A model generated the notes under the pieces. It was not told the origin of the DNA and made no database searches. It saw only the letters and a program-made list of their open reading frames with translations. From positions 1,864,501 to 1,928,500 of the forward strand of contig NZ_CP016534.2 of assembly GCF_001687565.2 (NCBI RefSeq): DNA of 64,000 nt. The letters run 5' to 3'. This document shows positions 27,249 through 36,189 of this stretch, in pieces (positions within the stretch are counted from its first letter, which is position 1; each line of letters starts with the position of its first letter). The position numbers and the translations under genes are program-made. Source of the DNA: Planococcus antarcticus DSM 14505 (GTDB lineage: Bacteria > Bacillota > Bacilli > Bacillales_A > Planococcaceae).

Positions 27249-27518
27249 ATGGTCGAAAAACAATTTACAATTACAGATGAAGCAGGAATGCACGCACGTC
27301 CGGCATCCGCATTAGTTGGAGCGGTGTCAAAATTCAAGTCAGACATTACGATTGAACACAAAGGCAAAAAAGTAAACTTGAAATCCATTTTGGGCGTCAT
27401 GTCTTTAGGCGTTCCTAGCGGTTCAGTGGTCACCATTGCAGCTGATGGAGAAGACGAGAACGAAGCAATCGAAAAAGCAGCTGACGTAATGAATACAGAA
27501 GGGATTTCAACCCAATGA
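27249..27518 (+). CDS. ptsH: HPr phosphocarrier protein
   Basis: An 89-residue HPr, the central PTS phosphocarrier. His15 in GMHARPAS takes phosphate from enzyme I; Ser46 in [11 protein letters not shown] is the site of HPr kinase, and HPr(Ser-P) is the corepressor of CcpA. AAAGGAGG lies 10 bases before the ATG. The stop overlaps the ptsI start (ATGA). It is divergent from the fru operon, sharing a 190-base control region. Confidence 0.97.
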   Translation: MVEKQFTITDEAGMHARPASALVGAVSKFKSDITIEHKGKKVNLKSILGVMSLGVPSGSVVTIAADGEDENEAIEKAADVMNTEGISTQ

Positions 27519-29233
27519 CACAAACAATGTCCGGAATAGCAGCATCGAATGGAATAGCCATCGCTAAAGCTTTTCGCTTAGAGAATCCGGAATTGAATGT
27601 GGACAAGCGGACGATTTCGGATGTCGACAGCGAATTGGAGCGATTGACATCGGCTTTGGACAAATCAGTTGCCGAACTTGAAGTGATTCAAAAGAAAACA
27701 GCAGAACAAATCAGTGACAAGGAAGCAGCGATTTTCGGTGCCCACTTGTTGGTCTTAAGCGACCCTGAACTGGTCGGTCCAATTACAGAGCGAATCACTG
27801 CAGACAATGTCAATGCGGAATTTGCACTGCAGGAAACGACAGATATGTTCATCTCCATGTTCGAAGAGATGGACAATGACTACATGAAAGAACGCGCCGC
27901 GGATATCCGTGACGTCAGAAAACGTGTACTTGCCCACTTGCTCGGTGTCAGCATCCAAAGCCCAAGTATGATTTCAGATGAAGTGATCATCATTGCGGAA
28001 GATTTGACTCCTTCTGATACGGTTCAGTTAAACGCCCAGTTCGTCAAAGGCTTTATCACCGATATCGGCGGGCGCACCTCCCACTCGGCGATTCTTGCGC
28101 GTACGCTGGAAATCCCGGCCGTGGTCGGCGCCAAAACTGCGATGACGGACATTCAGAATGGCACCATCGTCATTGTGGACGGTTTGGACGGGACGATTTT
28201 AATTGCTCCTGAAGACAGTGTCATCGAAGAATACAAAAACAAACAACTGGCTTATGCCCAGCAAAAAGTGGAATGGGCCGTCTTGAAAAACGAAGCGACC
28301 GTTTCCGCTGACGGACAAGCCGTTGAAATCGGCGCCAATATCGGCACGCCAAAAGACATTGCTGGTGTCCTCGATAACGGCGGTGAAGCAATCGGCTTGT
28401 ATCGTACCGAGTTCCTTTACATGGGACGGGACCAGTTCCCAACAGAAGACGAACAAGTCGAAGCTTATGCCGCAGTTTTAAAAGGCATGCAAGGCAAACC
28501 GACCGTAGTCCGTACATTAGACATCGGCGGCGACAAAGAGCTGTCCTACCTGGATCTGCCGAAAGAACTAAACCCTTTTCTTGGCCTTCGCGCAATCCGC
28601 CTATGCCTGGAAATGCCGGATATGTTCAGAACGCAATTGCGTGCCTTGCTGCGCGCCAGCGTCCATGGAAACTTAAAAATCATGTTTCCGATGATTGCAA
28701 CACTGGATGAATTCCGAGAGGCGAAAGCCCTGCTACTGGAAGAAAAAGCGAAGCTGCAGGCTGAAGGCGCCGAAGTCAGTGAATCGATCGAAGTCGGTAT
28801 TATGGTCGAGATTCCATCGACGGCTGTCATGGCCGATACGTTTGCCAAAGAAGTCGATTTCTTTTCTATTGGTACCAATGACTTGATCCAATACACGATG
28901 GCCGCGGACCGCATGAACGAAAGCGTGTCGTATTTGTACCAGCCATTCAATCCGGCTATTTTGCGCCTGGTCAAAATGGTAATCGATGCCTCTCATCTTG
29001 AAGGCAAATGGACAGGCATGTGCGGTGAAATGGCAGGAGACGAAATTGCCATTCCGATCCTTCTAGGTCTAGGTCTGGATGAGTTTTCAATGAGTGCTTC
29101 ATCGATTCTCAAAGCCCGTTCACAGATCAGCAAGCTTTCCAAAGCTGAAATGGCACAGCATACAGACCGCATTCTGGCACTAAGCAATTCACAGGAAGTT
29201 GAAGACTACGTTACGAAATTATCCGCTAAATAA
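27515..29233 (+). CDS. ptsI: PTS enzyme I
   Basis: A 572-residue phosphoenolpyruvate-protein phosphotransferase that moves phosphate from PEP to HPr. Visible are the HPr-binding helical N-terminus, the active-site His190 in [13 protein letters not shown], the PEP-binding barrel with [12 protein letters not shown] and [17 protein letters not shown], and the catalytic Cys in MCGEMAGD. Full length for the family. It forms the ptsHI operon, which ends at a strong terminator. Confidence 0.97.
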   Translation: MTQTMSGIAASNGIAIAKAFRLENPELNVDKRTISDVDSELERLTSALDKSVAELEVIQKKTAEQISDKEAAIFGAHLLVLSDPELVGPITERITADNVNAEFALQETTDMFISMFEEMDNDYMKERAADIRDVRKRVLAHLLGVSIQSPSMISDEVIIIAEDLTPSDTVQLNAQFVKGFITDIGGRTSHSAILARTLEIPAVVGAKTAMTDIQNGTIVIVDGLDGTILIAPEDSVIEEYKNKQLAYAQQKVEWAVLKNEATVSADGQAVEIGANIGTPKDIAGVLDNGGEAIGLYRTEFLYMGRDQFPTEDEQVEAYAAVLKGMQGKPTVVRTLDIGGDKELSYLDLPKELNPFLGLRAIRLCLEMPDMFRTQLRALLRASVHGNLKIMFPMIATLDEFREAKALLLEEKAKLQAEGAEVSESIEVGIMVEIPSTAVMADTFAKEVDFFSIGTNDLIQYTMAADRMNESVSYLYQPFNPAILRLVKMVIDASHLEGKWTGMCGEMAGDEIAIPILLGLGLDEFSMSASSILKARSQISKLSKAEMAQHTDRILALSNSQEVEDYVTKLSAK

Positions 29234-29234
29234 A

Positions 29235-29274
29235 CAAAAAACGAGCCGAGGGAACTTTTCCCCGGCTCGTTTTT
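29235..29274 (+). terminator. Terminator of ptsHI
   Basis: AAAACGAGCCGAGGG pairs with CCCCGGCTCGTTTTT, followed by T run; an SDR gene converges from the other side and may also use it. Confidence 0.85.
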
Positions 29275-29281
29275 CTATGGA

Positions 29282-30001
29282 TCAAAATGGATTGGTTGCC
29301 CACTGGCTGGAAGTTGGAATAAAAATTCGTGGATGCAGCTTCAGTTGCGCTACCATATATTCTGCTAAATCTTCAGGCTGCATGAATTTTTCCTTTTGCT
29401 GATCTGTTTCGCCTTCTTTAAACGTCAACTCCGTTACCACTCGGCTTGGCGTCAAAGCAAAGACTCGAATGTTGTGCTTGCGGACTTCCTGTGACAAAGA
29501 TTCGGTCATTCCGAGCACTCCGAACTTGGAAGCACTATAGGCGCTCGAGCCGGCTGTTCCCCGCAAACCTGAACTTGAAGAAATGTTGATAATGTCTCCC
29601 CCGTTCTTTTTAATCATTTGCGGCAGCACGGTTCTGGTGACATAATACATACCCATCAAATTAACATCGATGACCCGTTTCCAGTCTTCTGGATCTAACT
29701 CCAAAAATGGGCCGTATGTTCCAATGCCTGCATTATTAATCAAAATATCAGCAGTCCCGAGTTCGTTCGTCAATTTTTCGATAGCCGCTTCCACTTGTGC
29801 CAAATCAGATACATCCGCCACTGCGAAAGATGCGCGGCCGCGCAATGATTTGATTTCTGCGGTGAGCTTCACTAAATCCGCTTCCGTTCGTGCAATCAGG
29901 CCGACGTTAACACCTTCATTTGCCAAAGCAAGTGCTGTCGCACGCCCAATCCCTTTTCCCGCTCCTGTTATAAAAGCCGTTTTTTCTGTCAATAATTGCA
30001 T
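29282..30001 (-). CDS. Short-chain dehydrogenase/reductase (FabG-like)
   Basis: A 239-residue classical SDR. NAD(P) binding: [19 protein letters not shown]; active site Ser in INISSSSG and Tyr-x-x-x-Lys in YSASKFG; NNAG at [11 protein letters not shown]. It is the size of 3-oxoacyl-ACP reductases and of many other alcohol or ketone reductases; the substrate cannot be told. The start at 30001 fits GAGAGGTGG better than the GTG at 30016. Single gene, converging with ptsI. Confidence 0.92.
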   Translation of the reverse strand: MQLLTEKTAFITGAGKGIGRATALALANEGVNVGLIARTEADLVKLTAEIKSLRGRASFAVADVSDLAQVEAAIEKLTNELGTADILINNAGIGTYGPFLELDPEDWKRVIDVNLMGMYYVTRTVLPQMIKKNGGDIINISSSSGLRGTAGSSAYSASKFGVLGMTESLSQEVRKHNIRVFALTPSRVVTELTFKEGETDQQKEKFMQPEDLAEYMVAQLKLHPRIFIPTSSQWATNPF

Positions 30002-30191
30002 AACTAAAAATTCCACCTCTCATTGATTGCTTTTATTCATTTGACGCTCTGACAATTTTGCTAAAGTGAAAAATGACGTTTTTCCAACTGTATACTTTTT
30101 CTTTACCCTTAAGAGATGAATAGATAAACAGCGATGTTGAAATCACTTGCATCATGGTCAAGGTCGAAATTAGAATGAATAGTCCAGTTTG

Positions 30192-30220
30192 CTCATTCAT
30201 TAAACATAATAATGAATGAG
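30192..30220. repeat. 10-bp perfect inverted repeat
   Basis: CTCATTCATT and AATGAATGAG flank a 9-base AT spacer upstream of the SDR gene. It could be an operator or a weak hairpin. Apart from this, 30002-30323 shows no supported gene. Confidence 0.4.
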
Positions 30221-30323
30221 TTATTTTGAATAACTGTAAATTTCTCCACATTCATTCAATAGGTAGATCGACTTTCCTGCAGCAATTTATTATTCGACCC
30301 CATTGAATAACGAACATTATTAT

Positions 30324-30494
30324 TCAGTTATCGGAACCTTCTTTTTTTCCGTTCTGTGCTGTGTTTTCGTATTGCTCTTTCTGCTGGCCCTTTTGACCTT
30401 CGGCTTCGAAGTCCGGAAACTGCTGCTCAGGGGTGCCAGTAAATTCTTCTTTGTCCTTTTCTTCGCTCTTGTTCTTTTTTTCATTATCCAGCAT
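30324..30494 (-). CDS. Small highly charged hydrophilic protein
   Basis: A 56-residue protein in a frame easily missed: ATG at 30494, 8 bases after AGGGGTG, running to TGA at 30324. It begins MLDNEKKNKSEEKDKEEF and continues TGTPEQQFPDFEAEGQKG. Lys, Glu and Gln dominate and there is no hydrophobic core, so it is probably disordered. Two competing open frames on this DNA code for low-complexity Lys/Arg- or Phe/Leu-rich strings and look like its shadows. I do not know its function; small charged proteins of this sort are common in Bacillota stress regulons. Confidence 0.65.
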   Translation of the reverse strand: MLDNEKKNKSEEKDKEEFTGTPEQQFPDFEAEGQKGQQKEQYENTAQNGKKEGSDN

Positions 30495-30595
30495 TCCGTT
30501 TCACCCCTTTTGACTGTTGTTACCCATAGATTACCCTCTCTTGATTTCTTTAATCCAGCATAAGAAAGTTCATTGATCAAATTTTTCATTGCCTA

Positions 30596-30633
30596 CAAGA
30601 ATAAACCTGTTCAACTGCACAGGTTTATTCTTG
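30596..30633 (-). terminator. Hairpin at the end of the MBL gene
   Basis: CAAGAATAAACCTGT and ACAGGTTTATTCTTG form a perfect 15-bp stem with an 8-base loop that overlaps the MBL stop codon (TAA at 30627-30625). A T run is missing on the minus side, so termination efficiency is uncertain. Confidence 0.55.
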
Positions 30634-31569
30634 TTTCGATAGCCTATCCATTATCCCCATGGCACTGACCTGCATATCCAGCCGAATATACGGATAAACT
30701 TCATGATCGTCCGGCACATCTTGTGTTCTCAAATAAGCCTGGATTCGGTCAAACAAACGATCCGCCAATTGACTGGACTCCAAGTGAGTGGCAAAAGCGT
30801 CCCGTCCTTCATCAACGAACACTTTTAACCATTCCCCAGACATGCGCAGTGCCCGCTCGGGTTGGTCCGTTTTGCTGAAATGGCCGTAATAGATGGTATC
30901 TAGCTTTGCAGCAGACATCCGTTCAATTGCATGTTGCATAGCCTCTGGATTGAATTGATTAGGAGATGTGGAAGGCAGATACAAGTCAATGCCTTCCCTC
31001 ACCAATTGGTCATAGCGGATGCCCACCGTGTCCCCTGCAAATATGCCGTTACTGACAGGATCGTAAATGCTGAAATGGTGATTGGCATGACCTGGTGTAT
31101 TCCAGAATTCCAACGTACAACCAGGGCCGATTTCCAGCCGGTCTCCTTCTGTCTTGATGAGCAGACGCTCTTCTGGAATAGCGACAATCGGATCGAACAA
31201 TCGATCAAACTGGTCTCCGTAAACCATCCGCGCTCCCGCAGTCAAACGGCTCGGATCCGCCAGATGCCGGGCGCCTTTCGGATGAACCACCACTGTTGCG
31301 TTCGGACAATCCGAACGCAACAGGCCTGCTCCTCCGGAATGATCCAAATGGACATGGGTGACGATTATGTATTTGACGTCTTCGAGCGTATAGCCTAAAG
31401 CGGCCAACCCTTTTTTGACATATTTGACAGACGGGCTCGGTCCGGTATCTATTAGCGTTAGTTCTTTCTCCCCGATGACGTAAGTGCCGGTTCGTTCCGG
31501 CAGCCCCAAATCGAACCCATCGATCAGGTGCAGGCGTTCAGTTAAGCGAATCGGTTGCTTGTCTTTCAC
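30625..31569 (-). CDS. MBL-fold metallo-hydrolase
   Basis: About 314 residues of a metallo-beta-lactamase-fold enzyme: THVHLDHSGGAG (HxHxDH), WNTPGHANHHFSIYD, FAGDTVG, and a final His in YYGHFS. A C-terminal helical extension of about 100 residues follows the core, as in several MBL hydrolases of Bacillus. The GTG at 31569 is 9 bases from AAAGGGG and seems the best start; ATG at 31578 directly abuts that site. Substrate unknown. No close operon partner. Confidence 0.88.
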   Translation of the reverse strand: MKDKQPIRLTERLHLIDGFDLGLPERTGTYVIGEKELTLIDTGPSPSVKYVKKGLAALGYTLEDVKYIIVTHVHLDHSGGAGLLRSDCPNATVVVHPKGARHLADPSRLTAGARMVYGDQFDRLFDPIVAIPEERLLIKTEGDRLEIGPGCTLEFWNTPGHANHHFSIYDPVSNGIFAGDTVGIRYDQLVREGIDLYLPSTSPNQFNPEAMQHAIERMSAAKLDTIYYGHFSKTDQPERALRMSGEWLKVFVDEGRDAFATHLESSQLADRLFDRIQAYLRTQDVPDDHEVYPYIRLDMQVSAMGIMDRLSKQE

Positions 31570-31865
31570 TCTATCCATCCCCTTTGCTTTTTGAACAGCC
31601 AATGATCGTACAATAACTTGCCTCGCAATTGGTCATATTAAGAATAGTCTACCACTTTGCTGATAGCTTAGACGTTTTTTTGGTAAAGTCCTCACTGGAT
31701 AATAGACATTCTTCACAAGCTGCTTCGGCCCTAGTCATTCAGCTAGCAGACATAGGATATTCGAGCCAGTTGTCGGGCTTGACTAGCATCGCCTCTGTCA
31801 GGGTGCACATCGAAGGGATATCATTAAAATCCACGATGGTGACTGAAAGGAAATTACCGGCTGTG

Positions 31866-31919
31866 CAGCTTGTATATTCTATGTCTTATACAAGCTGGAC
31901 TAAAGAAACCAGCTTGTAT
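31866..31919. repeat. Three-arm inverted repeat (mutually exclusive hairpins)
   Basis: CAGCTTGTATA (31866-31876) pairs with TATACAAGCTG (31887-31897); the same middle arm, ATACAAGCTGG (31888-31898), pairs with CCAGCTTGTAT (31909-31919). Both pairings are perfect and cannot form together. The surrounding 31603-32283 has no gene I support. Confidence 0.6.
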
Positions 31920-32283
31920 TCATCGCTCCGCTCCGCCCAGCCCATGGACGCTCCCGGCGCTGAGAATTTTATTAAGCCAGAAGAAAGCCTATGTCTTTTC
32001 ACTGTTCCCACAAAAAACAGAAGGCAAAACAAAGAAGACTCGCGAGGGAAAGCGCAGCAGCCAATGCGTTTACGTGAAAAGTCCACTTGAGCGTATCGCC
32101 CGGGTTTGTTCGGTGCAAGCCTTCAACAGCAGACGAAAATCGATAATTCAACTCAGGTAGCATCATTTCACTATCCGATTAACCGGAAGATAATGAACTG
32201 ATAATTTTTGCAATTTGAAAAAATAATGCGTACTGTTATGAGGAATAAGAGATGCATAGATTTGCGAACAGGAGGAATCAGAA

Positions 32284-33135
32284 ATGTCCCCATCAATTGC
32301 AACACCACGCCTATGGACAAAAGTGCAGGTTAAAGCATCACTTCCGCAAAGAGGCTCAGACAGCCATAAAGGAAGCTATGGAACCGCTTTATTGATTGCC
32401 GGAACGAAAGAAATGCCAGGCGCTGCGTTGCTTGCGGGGCTCGGCACGATGAGAAGCGGTGTCGGTAAACTGGTCATTGCGACAGAAGCTCAAGCGATGG
32501 CGATGATTGTCCAACGGCTGCCGGAAGCAACCTACCTACAGAACGGCTTGCAGCAGATCGCTGAAAAGCAGGTGACGGTCGATTCCTACCGCGCAGCAGC
32601 CATCGGACCTGGCACCAATCCGGACGCTTTGATGGAAGATGCCATAGAGGTTCTTCTCGGAAGCGGGCTTCCGGTCATTCTGGATGCTGGTGCTTTAAGT
32701 AAACGCACTTATCCCGACCGTGAAGCACCGATCATTCTAACGCCACATCCTGCTGAATTTTCCCGCATCACCGGTGTTGAAGTGGAAACGCTGCAGGAAA
32801 ACAGGGTTCAATATGCCAAAGTCTGGGCCAAGAAATTAGGCGTCGCTATTGTATTAAAAGGCCAAAAAACCATCGTGGCGTTTCCGGATGGAGAAGTTTG
32901 GGCAAACCCGACCGGCAACAGCGCGCTTGCTAAAGGCGGCACCGGTGACACTTTGACCGGCATGATGCTCGGCATGCTGTGCTGTCATACCGATTGGAAA
33001 CACGCGGTGCTAAACGCGGTCCATCTTCACGGAGCTTGTGCCGACGAATGGACCAAGCATCGCTCTCCACATACCCTGCTAGCACATGAATTAACCAATC
33101 TATTGCCGGGGGTTTGGGCAGGATTTGAAGCGTAA
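32284..33135 (+). CDS. nnrD: ADP/ATP-dependent (S)-NAD(P)H-hydrate dehydratase
   Basis: A 283-residue carbohydrate-kinase-like enzyme that repairs hydrated NADH and NADPH, using a nucleotide to drive dehydration. Signatures: GSYGTALLIAGTKEMPGAALL, AIGPGTN, LTPHPAEFSRI, VLKGQKTIVAFPDG and the catalytic NPTGNSALAKGGTGDTLTGM. The frame begins after AGGAGGAAT. The usual N-terminal epimerase partner domain is absent here, as in other Bacilli with a stand-alone dehydratase. Monocistronic with a shared terminator. Confidence 0.94.
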   Translation: MSPSIATPRLWTKVQVKASLPQRGSDSHKGSYGTALLIAGTKEMPGAALLAGLGTMRSGVGKLVIATEAQAMAMIVQRLPEATYLQNGLQQIAEKQVTVDSYRAAAIGPGTNPDALMEDAIEVLLGSGLPVILDAGALSKRTYPDREAPIILTPHPAEFSRITGVEVETLQENRVQYAKVWAKKLGVAIVLKGQKTIVAFPDGEVWANPTGNSALAKGGTGDTLTGMMLGMLCCHTDWKHAVLNAVHLHGACADEWTKHRSPHTLLAHELTNLLPGVWAGFEA

Positions 33136-33143
33136 AATCCATC

Positions 33144-33178
33144 AAAAAACCGGCAGGATTTTTTCCTGGCCGGTTTTC
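33144..33178. terminator. Bidirectional terminator after nnrD
   Basis: AAAACCGGCAGG pairs with CCTGGCCGGTTTT around a T-rich loop, between converging genes. Confidence 0.8.
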
Positions 33179-33191
33179 ATTGGTTCATTCA

Positions 33192-33656
33192 TTAAAATTT
33201 ATGGTCTTCCATTATTTTCCCCAGCAAGGCCTCACAGCCCTCATCAATCAGTTGGTAGGTTTCCTGAAAGTCATCAGTAAAATAAGGGTCCGGGACATCT
33301 TTCAGGTGATCGGTCAGATCCAGGAACCGAAAGATCTTCGGGTGATCTGGCTGTCCCAGCATGGAGCGGATGTCGTCAATATTCGTTCGGTCCATGCCGA
33401 TGATGTAGTCAAATTTATCAAAATCGCTCCTTTGCAGCTGACGCCCTGTCAAGCCGTCGGACGAGATGTCGTAATCATTCAATATTTTTAGTGTCCCGGG
33501 GTGCGGGTTTTTGCCGATATGCCAGTTTCCCGTTCCGGCCGAGTCCACCGCTACTTTTTCGGACAAGCCTTCTTGAAATAACTGCTCGCGCAAAACTGCT
33601 TCTGCCATCGGAGATCTGCAAATATTCCCAAGGCACACAAACAACACCTGAATCAT
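33192..33656 (-). CDS. Low-molecular-weight protein tyrosine phosphatase
   Basis: A 154-residue LMW-PTP. The P-loop CLGNICRS (Cys8 to Arg14, CX5R) lies at the N-terminus and the general acid is in VPDPYFTD. It hydrolyses phosphotyrosine (and perhaps phosphoarginine) by a cysteinyl-phosphate intermediate. The ATG at 33656 is 8 bases after AAAGGAG. It resembles B. subtilis YfkJ more than YwlE by length. Stand-alone gene. Confidence 0.93.
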   Translation of the reverse strand: MIQVLFVCLGNICRSPMAEAVLREQLFQEGLSEKVAVDSAGTGNWHIGKNPHPGTLKILNDYDISSDGLTGRQLQRSDFDKFDYIIGMDRTNIDDIRSMLGQPDHPKIFRFLDLTDHLKDVPDPYFTDDFQETYQLIDEGCEALLGKIMEDHKF

Positions 33657-33867
33657 ATCAAGCACTCCTTTTTATCGATCGGATAGTCATGTTCACACCT
33701 TGCCATCGAGCTCTCCCGACTTTATAAAAGCAATTATAGCATTCTACGCTGAATTTCAGCAGCAAGGGCTTTGTTTCCATCCTTAAACCAGCTAATGAAC
33801 GAAAATGGGTTTAGTGGATGCTCAGTGCGGAATACTAAGAACATACAGCGAAAGCCAGGAATCGATT

Positions 33868-34290
33868 ATGGATACACAAATCCAGGCATTGCCGTCTACA
33901 CAGACAAAAGTTAACAAAGCGACACCTGACCACATCAATCAAAAAATCGAACGTGAAACTGAAGCTCGCATTAACACGTTTAAACGCCAAGAATCCCGAG
34001 CGATTAAGGAACGCATTTCAGCGCTGGATCACGAATGGGATACGGAACGTGTGCTTGAAGTCACAATGGCTACTCTCTTACTGTCCTCTTCGGTCCTGAC
34101 ACTTACAGCTAGTAAAAAATGGGCATTGTTAAGTAGCACCGTCAGTTTCTTTATGCTGCAGCACGCGTTACAGGGCTGGTGCCCCCCACTTTCTTTGATC
34201 CGTCGAAAAGGAGTCCGTACGGCAAGCGAAATCAAACTTGAAAAACAAGCGTTGGAAAATCTATTACAAGATGAACATTACCCTGTTTGA
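33868..34290 (+). CDS. YgaP-like transmembrane-domain (DUF2892) protein
   Basis: A 140-residue protein from the ATG at 33868 (after AGGAA). Residues 1-65 are helical and charged (KIERETEARINTFKRQESRAIKERI). The C-terminal part carries two membrane segments (about 68-85 and 88-105) ending in QGWCPPLSLIRRKGVRTASEI, the DUF2892 signature seen after rhodanese domains in YgaP. The rhodanese domain itself is absent. It probably sits in the membrane with a role in sulfur or redox chemistry, which is inference only. Confidence 0.75.
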   Translation: MDTQIQALPSTQTKVNKATPDHINQKIERETEARINTFKRQESRAIKERISALDHEWDTERVLEVTMATLLLSSSVLTLTASKKWALLSSTVSFFMLQHALQGWCPPLSLIRRKGVRTASEIKLEKQALENLLQDEHYPV

Positions 34291-34302
34291 TTGAAAAATG
34301 AC

Positions 34303-34341
34303 AAAACGGCTTGTCCCATCTAGATAAGGCAAGCCGTTTTT
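34303..34341. terminator. Terminator after the DUF2892 gene
   Basis: AAAACGGCTTG pairs with CAAGCCGTTTTT over a 16-base loop; the converging small membrane gene may use it too. Confidence 0.75.
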
Positions 34342-34351
34342 ATACCGGTAT

Positions 34352-34561
34352 TCAGATCTTGAAATGTCGTTTACCGGTCGGTTTATTGCGTACTAACTTT
34401 CCTTTGTAAATAACCCATAGCAAATAAAGGATACCGATGATGTTCAATGAAAACAAAATGACCTGGTAAGAAGTCAGAGCGCTATGCATCATAGTTTCTG
34501 TATAGCGGATGCAATTCATTGAAAAAATCAATACCGGCAACCATAACCAGTTATTAGAAAT
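34352..34561 (-). CDS. Small two-helix membrane protein, possible ATT start
   Basis: A protein of about 69 residues with two transmembrane helices and the basic tail KLVRNKPTGKRHFKI. The only strong ribosome site, AAAGGGAGG, lies 8 bases before an in-frame ATT at 34561, giving ISNNWLWLPVLIFSMNCI. ATT is a very rare start codon. The next candidates are TTG at 34540 and ATG at 34516, neither with a ribosome site. Either this is a rare ATT start or the ATG has mutated. No family recognised. Confidence 0.55.
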   Translation of the reverse strand: MSNNWLWLPVLIFSMNCIRYTETMMHSALTSYQVILFSLNIIGILYLLWVIYKGKLVRNKPTGKRHFKI

Positions 34562-34700
34562 TGACTGTTCCTCCCTTTTTTAAGAGCGACCGGCTTTTCT
34601 GCGAAAGCTTCTAATCATCTCAACGTCTAATTCTATCAAAAAAACAGGATAAATAAAGAGTTTTTTATTTCGCTGTATTTATCAGAGAAAATTACTATAG

Positions 34701-34731
34701 AAAAAAGCAGGCTACTGGAGCCTGCTTTTTT
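34701..34731 (-). terminator. Terminator after the hydrolase/small-protein pair
   Basis: AAAAAAGCAGGCT pairs with AGCCTGCTTTTTT around a 5-base loop, immediately after the small membrane gene on the minus strand. Confidence 0.85.
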
Positions 34732-34839
34732 CTATTCGACTGTGACTACAGTTTGAATGTCTTCTTTTCGGTTTTCTCTGGCCTTGCCATAGAACAGCAC
34801 AACGACGATGGCGGTCAGGACCAAACCGATAATAATCAT
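34732..34839 (-). CDS. 35-residue single-helix membrane protein
   Basis: A short gene below usual length cut-offs. Its ATG (34839-34837) overlaps the TGA stop of the hydrolase frame as ATGA, and it ends one base before a terminator. It encodes MIIIGLVLTAIVVVLFYGKAR, one transmembrane helix, then an acidic/polar tail ENRKEDIQTVVTVE. The overlap and terminator strongly suggest a translated, coupled gene rather than chance. Function unknown. Confidence 0.65.
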   Translation of the reverse strand: MIIIGLVLTAIVVVLFYGKARENRKEDIQTVVTVE

Positions 34840-36129
34840 TTTAAAAATACCAATATTCCTTCCATCAATCCTTCTGCGAGTGGCAAGTTGGGATTGCTGT
34901 AGGTCTTGATATTTTCCGCAGGATCAGCAGAGGCATTTTTCAATACATGGTTCATGTTATCAATAATGACAATTTCTGCTTTGTCATTAACCTGTCGAAG
35001 CAGTTCTGCATCTCTTATGGGTACCTGCAAGTCAGTGGTCCCACCTATAAGCAGGACAGGAATATCGAGTTTGGCCAGTTCTGTCTGGGGGTCATAGGCT
35101 AGTCAAGAAATCAAGTAAGGTTGAACTGACGGCCGAAAGACGCTGGCCAGTTCTGTGCTGACTTGCTCTACAGTCTGTCCTTTTTTCAATTCGGCAATGA
35201 TTTCCCCCGACTCGGCCAGTAGGTTTTCGTTTAGCTGCTCGTACAACTGCTCCATCAGAACTTCATCGATCGCACGACCTGGACCCGCTATTGAAACGAA
35301 CGACGAGGCTTTTTGACGTTCGGCCGCTATCATACCGATCAGCGATCCTTCACTGTGGCCGATAACCCCTACCGATGAAAAGTTTTCTTGAGATTTTGCA
35401 TAGTCAATCCAAGCAGAAGCATCTTTGACGTAATCATCAAACCGCAGATCCTCTTCGTTCCTGGCCAGTGCTGCATTTTCTCCAACTGCGCTTGTCGTAG
35501 CGAATGGTGGAGATTCCCCCTTCAGCTAGCGCTTCCGCCACCATTTTCAAGCTATTGTTTTTGCCAGCCATCACCGGGGAATTGCCGTCTTTATCAGTCG
35601 GCCCAGAACCTGACAGCATCAGCATGACTGGAAATGGCCCATCGCCTTGTGGTGTTAGGATGAACGCTGTCATGCTTCTGCCTGCCACGTCAATCTCTGC
35701 CTTGGCGCCAACTTCTTCTGTAGCCGTAACCGCTTTGATCAGCTCGAACGGAAAGGCTTGTCCCTGTTGTATGTATGTACCCGTAATGGTTCCTTGCTGA
35801 AGCGTACCATCAAATACAAGCTGTTGATTTTGAATGGTCATTTCAAAATGAATAGCCGGATCCTTGAAGTCGATGGCCGTGAGAGGGAAATTTGTAATCC
35901 CTTGTACAGGTATGGAAATCGCAGCTTGTTGTCCGTCAAATGCGACTACAATTGGTAATGGTTGGTTGGGCACTTGGATCGCCCCTTCCCAGTTCCCTTC
36001 GATTTTCGACAATGGTTCATTTTTCGGCAATGGTTTCTTCTCCTCTACTTTGCTATTGTCATTGCTGCAGGCCTGCAAAAAAAGAACAAGAAAAACAAGG
36101 AATGTACAAAAAATAACAACTTTTTTCAT
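34836..36129 (-). pseudogene. Alpha/beta hydrolase lipoprotein, frameshift plus in-frame stop
   Basis: The gene begins MKKVVIFCTFLVFLVLFLQAC, a lipoprotein signal with lipobox LQAC, then an N-terminal domain with AIQVPNQPLPIVVAF and the alpha/beta-hydrolase core: MLMLSGSGPTDKDGN (oxyanion region), VIGHSEGSLIG (nucleophile Ser), and DNMNHVLK (catalytic His). After TIRYDKR one base is missing (about 35455), giving a stop at 35437; the next frame continues GENAALARNEEDLRFDDYV. A second lesion, TGA at 35103-35105, replaces Trp in YLIS*LAYDP. The repaired protein is about 431 residues, normal for this esterase family. The product would be inactive. Confidence 0.85.
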
Positions 36130-36189
36130 TCGATTCCTTCGCTCCTTTTATGAAAAAACTCTTGCTATTATCATTATAACAAAGTCATT

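Noticed and set aside
30033..30251. 72-codon open frame with a hydrophobic helix on the minus strand upstream of the SDR gene
   Set aside because: No ribosome site at either possible start and it spans an inverted repeat; could be a small membrane protein but not supported.
30303..30589. Two overlapping 86-89 codon frames, Phe/Leu-rich on + and Lys/Arg-rich on -
   Set aside because: Both look like shadows of the 56-residue charged gene at 30324-30494, which has the proper ribosome site.
31629..32090. 153-codon open frame between the MBL gene and nnrD
   Set aside because: No ribosome site, composition unlike a protein, and it reads through the three-arm inverted repeat; likely chance.
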